Assembly (NCBI GenBank): GCA_030704615.1 | Contig: CM060731.1 | Coordinates: forward strand, 55,660,221-55,724,220 | Direction: 5' to 3' | DNA: 64,000 nt | Origin: Takakia lepidozioides | Lineage: Eukaryota > Streptophyta > Takakiopsida > Takakiales > Takakiaceae | Shown here: piece by piece, positions 33,294 through 43,453 of the stretch | Position numbering within the stretch: position 1 is the first letter of the stretch | How the letters are laid out: every line of letters begins with the position of its first letter | Notes under the pieces: model-generated | The model's input: only the letters and a program-made list of their open reading frames with translations | What the model was told of the DNA's origin: nothing | The model's database searches: none | Made by a program: the position numbers and the translations under genes

Positions 33294-35510
33294 CTACTCT
33301 CTGTCACAGAGAGTAGCTACAACCTGATTCCAATCATGGAAATCATCCTCTATTTCTACGTTGTTGTTTCCTAGTTCTCCATCCCAAGCCTTCTGGTGAG
33401 CTTCCTGAATTATAGCGGCAGCCATGCTGCGTTGGGTCTCTTCCTGAAGGAGTTCAGACATCCCTTGGTCTTCGAACAGGTCCTCCCCTAGGCTGACATC
33501 ATCTATTATCTCCTCAACATCTTTCAGTACTGTATCTACCTCCTCACTCTCTTCGGAACTTCCCATCTCCTCATCCTTATCAGATTTAGAGGTGTCAGAA
33601 CCTGAGGATCCTTCCTCCGTGTCCTCATACTCTTCCTCTGGCTTTCTTTTTTTTTCCCACAAGCCTAGGTACTGCTCATCTGACGTCAGGGTTAAGACAT
33701 TACCTGCTGACGTACTGCCTGCATACCGTACTCTGCTCTCGACCCCTCTATGGCAGGCCATTTTGGTAACTGCAGGCTCATTATAATTTATGGTGTGCAA
33801 AGGGAAGTGAGCAAAATCCTTTCCTGGTCCATAGCGCACACGAATTGTTTCAGCTTCGGTGTCAACTACAGCGCCAAACTTTTTGAGAAAGTCTAATCCC
33901 AACAACATGTGATATGTATCCGTGTTCACCACCATAAAGGACAAACGATTGGTCAGCTCTCCTACTTTGACCTTGATGTCCTCAAGTCTGCCCATTGCAG
34001 TCTCCAGAGCACCAGAGGCTACTCTGTAATTTACATCCTTACTAGTAATGACAGATCCCATCAGACCAAGATCCCTTACAGTACTCGCGGATATTACTGA
34101 GAGCATGGCACCTGTGTCAATCTGGCCTAATACTTGGTAATCTCCCATTGTAATCATCACATGAAGTGCCTTTACCTTACCAGTATAAGCATATGAGATT
34201 GTGGGTTCAGCGTGTGCTGAGTACAAAGGTTTTGGTACATCCTTCACAACTTCTACACTGAGAGTTGTCTCCCTTTGTTGTACCATTGCCCTTTCTACTA
34301 CTTTGACCAGCCCTTTCAACTTGTCTAGCTCTCCGGGCACAGTCATGATCAGATCCATGGGAGACAACGAGATTCTCCCTTTGTAGAAGTGGTTCAAGAT
34401 TCTGGATTTCGTACCTCCTTCTATGGCAGCCTTGAAATTGTTCTTTGGGTAGATTTCACTCTTGGTCCTGCTTGGCTGTTCATTGCTCTCACTATTCCTT
34501 TCTGGTGACCCTGTAGGTTCAACAATCGGATTCTGGACAGGGATACGTGTCCTTGGAAGTCTGACTTCATTGATACTATTTTGTGACATCAGATTTGTCA
34601 TTTCTGCGAGTACATCATCCTCATCATCATAGAACACATCTACAAAGTTAGTTCCCGGAGTTCCCATCATAGTCTGGTCGAGTTTTCTACTGCACTCACT
34701 CTCTGTATGCCCGAGTAGCTTGCAAAAGTTGCATCTCACACCACACATTTCCGTGGAATGCCCGAACTGGTGACATTTGTCACACTTAGCTGGGGTTCTT
34801 CCTTCAGGACAATATGCAGCTATGTGACCTTCTTTGTGACAAACATTACAAAGGCGAACACGAGGTGGTGTTCTAGATCCCGAGCTTTCTCCTATGACTG
34901 GTCCCCTATCAAAGTACTTCTGTAGGGTAGTGTTCAGCTGATCAAGTCTTCTGTCCACAGGGTTGACAAACACAATTGACTCATCTGTATCATCTCCTTC
35001 CAATGGCTCTAGAGGTATTTCCCCTAACTTTCCCAGGCCCCTTTCAATCTCAATGGCTGTGTCAAGTGCTTCCTCTACATCAAGGAAGCGCCTGCCCAGC
35101 ATTACTCTTGCTATTTCTGGTCTCAAACCTGCTGCAAATCTACGCCTCTGTTCCAAATCAGACGCCCCACTTCTTATAAATAACCGGTTCAACCTATCGA
35201 AGTATGTTTGAACCCTTTGTCTACTCTCCTGTTTGATGGTATCCATTCTTAGCCTGATTTCTGCCAAGTCAATGATGCCAAACTTGGCTGAAATGGCTGC
35301 CCTGAAATCTTCCCAGTTGTCTGGCCTAGGATTTTGTTTACGGTACCATTCATCAGCCTTGGCTCTCAGGTTGAGCCTTGCTACTTTGAAAGTTTTGTCC
35401 TCATTTAAATCCCTAACATCTGCCTCCATCTGAATTCTTTCCAGCCAGTCATTCACATCCTCACTATTCCTCCCATGATAAGGCACATCTATGCTAGTTG
35501 GACTGGTCAT
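33294..35510 (-). CDS. Gag-protease polyprotein of element D
   Basis: 738 codons from an ATG at 35510. It has an N-terminal capsid-like region (DVNDWLERIQME ... ARLNLRAKADEWYRKQNPRP, residues about 15-130) and three CCHC zinc knuckles near residues 220-275 (CNVCHKEGHIAAYC, CDKCHQFGHSTEMC, CNFCKLLGHTESEC). A retropepsin-type protease centres on VLGQIDTGAMLSVIS near residue 465 with MLLGLDFLKKFGAVVD downstream. The acidic C-terminus leads towards RT. The frame is uninterrupted, fitting a recent insertion. It is the likely trans-acting partner of elements E and F, whose gag N-termini are related. Confidence 0.93.
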   Translation of the reverse strand: MTSPTSIDVPYHGRNSEDVNDWLERIQMEADVRDLNEDKTFKVARLNLRAKADEWYRKQNPRPDNWEDFRAAISAKFGIIDLAEIRLRMDTIKQESRQRVQTYFDRLNRLFIRSGASDLEQRRRFAAGLRPEIARVMLGRRFLDVEEALDTAIEIERGLGKLGEIPLEPLEGDDTDESIVFVNPVDRRLDQLNTTLQKYFDRGPVIGESSGSRTPPRVRLCNVCHKEGHIAAYCPEGRTPAKCDKCHQFGHSTEMCGVRCNFCKLLGHTESECSRKLDQTMMGTPGTNFVDVFYDDEDDVLAEMTNLMSQNSINEVRLPRTRIPVQNPIVEPTGSPERNSESNEQPSRTKSEIYPKNNFKAAIEGGTKSRILNHFYKGRISLSPMDLIMTVPGELDKLKGLVKVVERAMVQQRETTLSVEVVKDVPKPLYSAHAEPTISYAYTGKVKALHVMITMGDYQVLGQIDTGAMLSVISASTVRDLGLMGSVITSKDVNYRVASGALETAMGRLEDIKVKVGELTNRLSFMVVNTDTYHMLLGLDFLKKFGAVVDTEAETIRVRYGPGKDFAHFPLHTINYNEPAVTKMACHRGVESRVRYAGSTSAGNVLTLTSDEQYLGLWEKKRKPEEEYEDTEEGSSGSDTSKSDKDEEMGSSEESEEVDTVLKDVEEIIDDVSLGEDLFEDQGMSELLQEETQRSMAAAIIQEAHQKAWDGELGNNNVEIEDDFHDWNQVVATLCDRE

Positions 35511-35580
35511 TTTCTATACTCTAGTCGAAGTTCAAACTGTTTCAACACCTAATTCTGACTCTAATTTTCCTGCAACCCCC

Positions 35581-35907
35581 TTAATGCTGACCTCTATACC
35601 ACTCCCACTGTCCATTTCGCAACATCTCTACTCTACCTCCCCATGTCACCTCTCGTGCCATGGTATTTATCTTCTCCCACCTTCCAGACTCTCTTATCCA
35701 AAGTGCTATGGTTGTTCTTCCACCAGTATGTATCACTCTAAGACATAAATCACCATTAGCTATTCTCCAAGCAGGGTTGAAGAAGTACAAACAAGGGTCT
35801 GCGTGGGCATTTGGTGTGCGTCTGCTGAAGCAAATCAGCACATCTCCAATGCTTGGTTCATCAGGAATCAGTGTGTGGTCTCTGCCTGCCATCAAGCCAT
35901 ACAACAC
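35581..35907 (-). CDS. Small open frame upstream of gag in element D
   Basis: 108 codons between the primer-binding site and gag, with about 70 bp to the gag start. The sequence is rich in Trp and Arg (for example GRWEKINTM and NGQWEWYRGQH) and not low-complexity. No similarity recognised. It may be a leader protein or a chance frame. Elements E and F lack it, since their gag starts about 70 bp after the primer site. Confidence 0.35.
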   Translation of the reverse strand: MLYGLMAGRDHTLIPDEPSIGDVLICFSRRTPNAHADPCLYFFNPAWRIANGDLCLRVIHTGGRTTIALWIRESGRWEKINTMAREVTWGGRVEMLRNGQWEWYRGQH

Positions 35908-35948
35908 CAGTCAAGATCCCTAGCTAGTAGAAATCAAGATTTAACGAA

Positions 35949-35960
35949 GCTCTGATACCA
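35949..35960 (-). promoter_or_regulatory. Primer-binding site of element D (tRNA-iMet)
   Basis: TGGTATCAGAGC on minus, the complement of the 3' end of plant initiator tRNA-Met. It follows CCCCTTCTTT directly, not the CACACTACA end shown by the outer edge of the 3' LTR. Confidence 0.9.
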
Positions 35961-38101
35961 AAAGAAGGGGCGTGAATCCCCTTCTGTATAATTCTAATTG
36001 TGCTTCCTTCCATTTTGAGCGGAGCAAAAGAAAGAAGGTTCTTCTTTTCTGTCCTACTGTCGTCAGTTGGCTGTGGGTTTCCCTCAGCTCCTTCGTGATC
36101 AGAGTTCAAGCAATCCTCATCCACGCCGCAGCGGAAGAGAAGACATGGATGGGGAGTCAAATTGTTGTTCACTCTTGGTTCTACCTTTTACACAACATCC
36201 TCTACCTGCAGGTACAGCACCAACTATGCTGCCACGATGTATTCAGTGATGCAATCAGCCCTATGTCAGTGATAAACACTGCCCTTGTGGGCAGTTCCCT
36301 TGGTCTGCAACACGTCGGAAGCCCCTTTTTGTAATGAGATCACGGTCTAGGTGGGTGGACAGCTCAGATCTGCCATGAACTGCAGGCCCACTAGTTTGAT
36401 CATTCAGGGTTCATGTCTTCTTGACCTTGCCTCTCCATTTGTCCATCCCTCATCAACCCTTCTCCCTTTTCACTTTTTCTTTCTCTCAAATCCTTTTTCC
36501 TTGGTGTGTGGATTCCTCACTTTTTCACAACAGCATGGCTATGATGCAATGCAAATGCACATCCAGCCAGGCATCCAGTGCATCCATCATTGAAGTCAAC
36601 CTTGGTTACAAGACATGATCTGCCCCTCTGTCGGTCTTTCTCTTTTTCTCTCTCTCCAGTGACTGGTCCTTGCACTATCTTTCCCCAAGTGGATCCTATT
36701 TGGCCAAGGTGCTTCACAACCCTTCTACAGATCTCAAATCACACACCCTGACAGCTCTCTTTTTCTCCTCAAATGAAAACCTCAGTCATTCACATGTTGA
36801 GAACACTTCTATAAATCAGATCCACAACCCCAAAACAGTATTGACTTTTCTTCCCCATCCACGTCATCCCTCTCAGTTCTTCAAATCCGTCTCTGTCTGA
36901 CCATCCCTGTTCTCCTTTATCCACCAAGCTAGTTCTACACTGGCTCCACTGTTTTAACATCCAGGGCTGGTTTGCTTATGGTGCCTGAATGCACTGAAAA
37001 TAAAGAAAAGGAACACAACAACAGCAACCATTCTGACCCTGATGTGAGCTATCCTTGTCCCCTCTCTCTTTTTCTTAATGACAGTGTAACAACAGGTGCA
37101 TCCATCTCCACCCTATCCTGGTTTGAATTCCAGTGTCTTCATTCCATTTTCAAAGGGCCTTTCTACTCCTCACATTTCTGTCCCCTTCAGCAGATACAAG
37201 AGACAGTTCCAAAAACTTCACAAAGTCATTCCTAAGTGCCCAAAAAGAGAAGCAAACACTCTTAGAACTTATCTGTCTTATACTCGTGTGAAGCGGTGGT
37301 TCTGCCTGCTAAGCTGGCACCTCACCATCGCTGTCAGCAGCCATATTCAACGCTTCTCCTCATCTTGATTCCAGTTCTCATCATGTCATGACGGCTTGCT
37401 TCATTAGCTGGCAACATCCTTGTGCTTGCCAACCTCTACCCTATCCCTCTACATGTGTACTTCTGCCCTAAGGATTGATGTGCTCCTACAGCTCTAAGAC
37501 AGAAGGCTACTACAAGTTTTAATTACAGATGACCTGAGTCGCATCCACACCAGCCTGCACTTCTCATTCCCCAACAGCTGTTGTTGCGCTCCATCTCCTC
37601 ATAACTGTACTCTTCAAGACAATGGCGGCAGCGGTAGTGCACTGCTCTTAGCACCTGCTCAGCTTTCAAAATTGATTATCACCACGCAGAAAGAGGCACC
37701 GCTTCTCCTTGCACAAAATGCCAAGCAGATCCCTTAACGTCGCGCTTTAAGACAAGCTGATTCACATGGTGCAGGTGTAAGTTCCCAAGCCAGCCTGCCT
37801 GACAACACGACGGCAGCAGCTGTGAAGAGTTGCCCGTCGTCTTCCTCCTCGTTTTCCTCAGCTCGAGTTTCTAGGTTAAACATACGCGACGAAAATCATT
37901 CATTCCAAGGATGAAAATGCGCATGTTATGACTTAGCCATATTTTGTCCTGGCAGAGCAAGAGCATAGTGTTCCCATGGAATTACCTGTAGGCCTGGGTA
38001 ATTCTCTCCCGACATTAGTACCAGGCACTCCCTTCTTCACCAATGCCGTAATTTGATTCCCAACAAAATTTTCAATGTTACTCCCCTGCATTCACACTAC
38101 A
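35961..38101 (-). repeat. 5' LTR of element D
   Basis: 2,141 bp from TGTAGTGTGAATGCAGG at 38101 to CCCCTTCTTT at 35961. Nearly identical by eye to 27227-29378, apart from a few short indels and substitutions and the missing last ten bases. Confidence 0.9.
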
Positions 38102-38444
38102 GTTGGTTCTGTTTCATGGCAAACAGAACGCTCAATACCTGGCCTACCTCCCTTAGCCCTGGGTACACGGCCTTGGTACAAGCATAACCCTGAGTTTTAA
38201 AGAAACTCCCTTCTTGGAATAAGTCCCCTATTTGCAGTCTTGCCCTGTGCTCCTCCACATGCACGTGACCTGCTGGCAATCGAAACAATTGCTGTAGGTA
38301 TAGGGGAGTAATTTCTAATTCAACTCCCTTCACCGTTGTTGTTCCTGTCCTAGGCTCAAAGTTCTGCAAGAATTGTAACATGTACTGTCTATAGTGCAAT
38401 GTCCAATCTTTGCTTTGCAATCCTTCCAATCGCAGCTCCTTCAG
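38102..38444 (-). pseudogene. Post-integrase domain region, copy B (5' part)
   Basis: Frame 38429-38097 with QNFEPRTGTTTVKGVELEI and LQIGDLFQEGSFFKTQGYA, continuing across the D insertion into 27226. Homology to the other copies ends at 38444, inside LKELRLEGLQ, where minisatellite sequence begins. Copy B therefore lacks the pol part seen in A+ and C. Confidence 0.8.
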
Positions 38445-38554
38445 GCTATGACTGGCTGTGACGGGCTGTGTTGGCTGTGCGAAGCTGTGATGGCTGTGTC
38501 GGACTGTGACGGGCTCTGTTGGCTGTGCAAAGCTGTTATGGCTGTGTCGGACTG
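38445..38554. repeat. Minisatellite remnant between copies B and C
   Basis: About 110 bp of GGCTGTG-type units, like those inside the type-1 LTRs. It probably remains from a further LTR or from a recombination event. Not coding. Confidence 0.7.
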
Positions 38555-39583
38555 TGTCGCGCGGCTTTTACTCACCCATCCCTTCGCTATCCGAGGCGGA
38601 AACTCCAAGATAGAAGAGTTGGAAATCTCTAAGTACTCAGCCCGCGCAGAACAATCAGTCATGACCTACAGCTAGTGTATCATGGGGGTGTTTCCTATGC
38701 GTTTCCCTTTCCGCATTCATCTTAACTACCTTTGGCATTGATAATTAAGTATCAGTTTGCTTCATCAATCTATCGGTTTCCTTCACTCATCCATTCAATC
38801 CACAGCTTCTCTCAGATCTCTCTACACAGTGTGATTGTATCGTATATGTATCAGATTATGATTTATCAGGTATCAGGCCGAAGCCATTATGTCTCTAATC
38901 TGCTCTCTAATATCACTACAGCTTTGCATATAACAAGCATCTACTAATCCTCTTTTCTCCTTCATTGTGCTCTCCATCTCTTGCCTCCGATCTCCGCTCC
39001 AGCCTGACTCCGAAGTCCTCCTCCGAATAATGATGATCCCCCTTCATTCCCCGTTTCTCCCTTTATCCTCCTATCCGTGGTTCTAACCGTTTCCCTCTCT
39101 AACCGTCGTCTGTGAACTAACATGTTCCCTTCACAGGTGTTGTTCCCCACAGTCGTTCCCTGTCCTACTCTTCGTTCCCTATTATCGTGACAGCTGTGTC
39201 AAGCGGTGACTGGCTGTGTTTGGCTGTGTCGGGCTGTGACGGGCTGTGACTGGCTGTGTGGGCTGTGTCTGCTGTGACGACTGTGACGGGCTGTGTGGGC
39301 TGCGTCTGCTGTGACGACTGTGACGGGCTGTGTTGGCTGTGTGGGCTGTGACGACTGTGATGGGCTGTGTGGGCTGTGTGGGCTGTGACGACTGTGACGG
39401 GCTGTGTCGGCTGTGTGGGCTGTGACGACTGTGACAGGCTGTGTCGGCGGTGACGACTGTGTAACCCCCCTCTACAGTGCGCTGCTGTCACCCCTAAGGC
39501 TCCTGTTGGTCTCAGTCTGTGCAAAATTAAGGGTACCCTATAGATCCCGTATAAGTGTCTAAGTCCCCTACAATCCTCTAACA
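38555..39583 (-). repeat. 3' LTR of copy C with expanded minisatellite
   Basis: 1,029 bp, TGTTAGAGGATTG at 39583 to GCGCGACA at 38555. It matches the LTR of copy B, but the internal minisatellite is about 275 bp (39187-39462) against about 85 bp in B, which accounts for most of the length difference. A purine-rich tract lies directly upstream on minus (39606-39584). Confidence 0.85.
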
Positions 39584-39621
39584 TTACCCCTTCCCCCCTA
39601 AAAAAGCCGTGTCCTCACGGT

Positions 39622-42600
39622 TTACTGTTTTCGAGTAGCAAACCTTTGTGAGTGAGCACCTTGTTGACGTTGATAGTTTCGTGGTGGGCTGTGTGTACGA
39701 GCCCGAGGTCTGTCTCTGGTTGATGGAGATGGTTGATCACTACCTGGATAAGTGAGGCCTTCTGGAGGCTGATATCGAGGTAATCTTTCCGGCATAGGAG
39801 ATCCCCTTTGTTTCTTCTCTTCCATCTGAATTGCATAGTCTTCTCCCATGTCAAAAGAATTCTGTGAAGAAACAGTTGTATCAGAATCCTCATCGCCTCT
39901 CAGGTGTTTTAATTTTCGAACTTTTTGTGGAATCATCTGGGGCATACAATGCTGTCCTACCATGTCTGGAAGTTTGTATTTTACAACTTGGTGTAACCGC
40001 TGAACAGCAAAATTGGTGTAGGCACTGAGCTCCTTGTCTGTCCAGATGAGTGGGGTACCAATTACTGGTGCAGCGTGCAAGTACTTCCATGCCACATGTC
40101 CCTTATAGAAAATGTCATCAAGTCCGAATTTCTGTGTTGACAAATGGTTGCAGGCTGCTTGAAACCATGAACGAATTTGAGAATCCTTCTGCATCATAAC
40201 TTTTGGGTCATATAGGTACATATGAGGTGGCACCGAAGGTAATACCCAATGGTCTCCACTGGAGTAACTTTGAAAGCCTGTTTGCATCTTTTGTTGCTCA
40301 ATGTGGTAACGTACCAGAAAACAAGCAGCGTAGTATAGCCCGCACCCCATGACAATACTTGCTATCTCCTTGGTCTTGGTATAAATGAGTCCATGTACAA
40401 CCTGGAAAGCAACCAATTCCCTCAACATGGTACCTGCCTCGTGCCAGTATTGTGCAAAGTGATGATCTTCAATATGTCGATTGTTTGGAAGAACTTTAGT
40501 CCTAGTTGCCACTGGCAGCCAAATACGCATGATTTGGTAGTAATGTGCGAATGACTGCGGAGGACTAAATTCTTTCCAAGCCAAATCCAACATGATGGGA
40601 ATTTGGTTGAAGGGCATAAGCATAGCCCTGCTGTACTCCCTTGCAGCTGGAGTTTTAGGTGGGTTAAAAGCGGCATTGCCCCATACCTCCGGCTGTGGTG
40701 GCTGTGGTGTGGTTGTAGTAACCACAGGTTCAGCTACTGGTACACTGACCTGTTGTGGTGGTGGTGGTACTGGCTCCTGTATCATTGGCATTTTCTGCAC
40801 CTCCTGTGAAGACTGAAAAGCCAGAGTTCTGGCTTGCAAATAAGAAGCCATTAGCTGTTCCTGAGGGATATAGACTCTTTGGTCGATGTTTGAAGTGAGG
40901 TCTTCCACTTGAGTCTGGAGTCCGTCTACATCTTCTTGTAACTCTGCTATCCTACTATAGACATTGTCTAAGTAGTTGTGGCAATGTTCTGCACCTGCAG
41001 TCTGAGCTCATTCATCTCGCTTTGGGTGAGCTTCCGTGGGCTTTTGCCCTCTACTGGCCCTTGTGCTAACCAGACCTGCATAAGGCTGTTATCCACCAAG
41101 CTGCTTGTGGTTCCCCTGAGAGTTTGCTCCTCTCTTAGCTTGTACAATTCCAACTGCTGTTGTAAAGCCTCCATGCGCTTCGCCTGTGGCTCAACCAATT
41201 GCGCATAGGCAGCAAGTAGATTATTGGCTTCCTTCGAAGCCTTGTTACTGACCACGATTTCATTTCTATTGGCCACGATGGTTTGTTGCAACTCCACGAT
41301 GTGTTTTTCTTGATCAGCTTCCCTCTGCCTGTATTGCTTGAAAGTATCTTCATGGCGACAGATTGTATTCTTCATATCGACAATGAGCTTCATTTGCTCA
41401 ACATTCTCTTCTTCTGCCTTCGTACATTTTTCCGCTTGACTGTTTATTTCTTTTGTTGATTGGTCAAGCATAGTTGTAAATGTAGCACATTGTATCGCCA
41501 TCCTATTATGCACTGTTTGCAACTCCGTATGTAGTGCATTCAGTTCTTGCAACTTGCTTTCATGCTGCACCTGCATTTGGTATAGCTGTTGCTTATGTGC
41601 TTCGTGCAACTGGTCTTGCGCGAGGTTTGCCTCAATCAATTGTTGCTTGGCCAACTGCAAAGCCATTTCTGTATTGCCCAAGTCCTGCTTCATCTTGAGA
41701 GTGACCTCTTCATCGACCTTGTTTGCACACTCAGTGGCAAGTCGAGCCTCAAACTCCTTCCTGAGTTCCTCTTTCAAGGCTGTCAATTGGGTAATTGGAA
41801 CATGGGATTTGACATAAGTCCCCAACAAATTAAGTGTCCTGCCTATGGAACTCATCAGCATTGCCTGTTGAGGGTCATCATGGTGAGGTTGCTGCTGTTC
41901 TTCCCGATCTTCAACAGTATGATGTCTCACTAACCATTCAGGCCATTGTCCCACCGGATTTTCTTCCTGAACTACTTCATCTATGACTGGTGTTACAGTG
42001 TCATGACCTTCCGCCTGTGGTACCTCCAACACAGGTGTGTGCATTATATGCACCTCAGGATTTCCCTTGGGCAACTGTTGCACCTCTGGGAATTCTGTCT
42101 CCTTGACCAGACCAGAATATTCATAGAGAAGGTCCCCTTTCTCTATTTCTCCCACTATCTGTTCTGTAGTTGGAATATCTATCCCTTCACTTTCCAAATC
42201 AATTATTTCGGGTGGAGCTGCATGGATAACTTGTGACCTTGTGACAAGTCGTTCAAGTGGCTGTGTTGGCTGTGATGCAGAAGTAACTTCCTCCTCCCTC
42301 TCTGAAGGTCCTGCTTCCAGTAATAACATTCTTTTGTGCTGCTGTGCCCTTTCCTGGTCATGAGCTTGGGAAACATTATCATGCGGAATCCGTGAAGCCA
42401 GTGGATCCGCCACTACAGTCTTTCCCCTTCTCTGCCTCTTAGTCTCGGGTTGTGCTGCTAGTCCACCCTCACTGTGTGAAGAGCCTTGCTCTTCCATTGC
42501 AGTTGTTTCTGGCTCAAACACTCCCATTTCCTTCCTTTCTTGTGCATTAAGTATGCCAGAATTAAGGATTATTTGAGCAATGATTGGGCCAGACACTATG

Positions 42601-43453
42601 ATAGGAGACTTTGCGGTAGTACCTTGTAATCTTTTCATCTCCTCTACTAGTGCGTTGTACATTATGTCCGCCCATTGTACCTCTTGTCCCTTCAGGCCTT
42701 TGAGTATTTCCTCCGTGAAGGATCTGCTCAAATATTGTTGGTTCTGTTTCAGGGCAAACAGAACGTTCAATACCTGGCCTATCTCTTTTAACCCTGGGTA
42801 CACAGCTTTGGTACAAGCATAACCCTGAGTTTTAAAGAAACTCCCTTCTTGGAATAAGTCCCCTATTTGCAGTCTTGCCCTGTGTTCCCCCACATGCACC
42901 TGACCTGCTGGCAATTGAAACAATTGCTGGAGGTATAGGGGAGTAATCATTAATTCAACTCCCTTCACCGTTGTTGTTCCTGTCCTTGGCTCAAAGTTCT
43001 GCAAAAATTGTAACATTTACTGTCTATGGTGTAGTGTCCAATCTAGGCTTTGCAATCCTTCCAATCTCAGCTCCTCCAGTATCTTTATCGCCTGTGGGGT
43101 AGCCATCGTTTGTTTCTGCAGAATTGTGGTGCTCTTCACCCTGATTTCCTCCATTCCTCTCACTCTCTTCATCTTAGACTCACAGAACTGCTTTGGCTGT
43201 AACAACTGCAGGAATGCCTGTAGTGCACAAAGCATAAACGTATGGTTGCCGCAGAAAGCTATGGGTAATCTCTTGTAAGCCTGCGGGGCTTGCAAGCATT
43301 GCTCAAGAGAAAAGCTCTGCTCTGTCGTTTCGTGTCTATGCCACTGCGTAAGTAATATTGCGAGCGTATAGTCTGTTAGTTCCTCCATAGTTTCCAAGTT
43401 ATAGCATTTATGGCCTGTCTTGTCGAGACGCCCGTTACTCAGAACGACACCGC
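39622..43453 (-). CDS. Post-integrase extension of pol, copy C
   Basis: On minus, LAILLTQWH begins near 43370, then QNFEPRTGTTTVKG, SPIIVSGPIIAQIILNS near 42580, a Glu/Gln-rich linker, a long heptad-patterned region (about 41790-41000, likely coiled coil), a globular part with EVWGNAAFNPPKTPAARE and LYYAACFLVRYHIEQQKMQ, and a basic Arg/Pro/Ser tail to 39622. Two lesions interrupt it: TAA at 43017-43019, where the sisters have TAC, and a one-base change near 40970. Otherwise it shares the frame of the integrase C-terminus through the minisatellite. No membrane segment or signal peptide is visible, so it is not an obvious envelope protein despite its env-like position. The first part resembles plant-transposon protein domains of Ty3 elements. 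Function unknown. Confidence 0.75.

Larger units (their letters stand above)
27227..38101 (-). mobile_element. Type-2 Ty3/gypsy element D (complete, nested in copy B)
   Basis: A 10.9-kb insertion flanked by GTTG at 27223-27226 and again at 38102-38105, a 4-bp target duplication that restores the ATTGTTGGTTCTG seen in copy C. It has two LTRs differing by few changes by eye, a tRNA-iMet primer site, gag-protease, RT, RNase H and integrase frames, and a polypurine tract. The near-identical LTRs indicate recent insertion. Confidence 0.92.

Noticed and set aside
35949-35960. tRNA gene remnant
   Set aside because: Only 12 bases complementary to the tRNA 3' end are present; it is a primer-binding site.
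39622-43016. Envelope gene of an env-bearing retroelement
   Set aside because: It lies in the right position but has no signal peptide, membrane anchor or fusion-type segment; the sequence is coiled-coil and basic.
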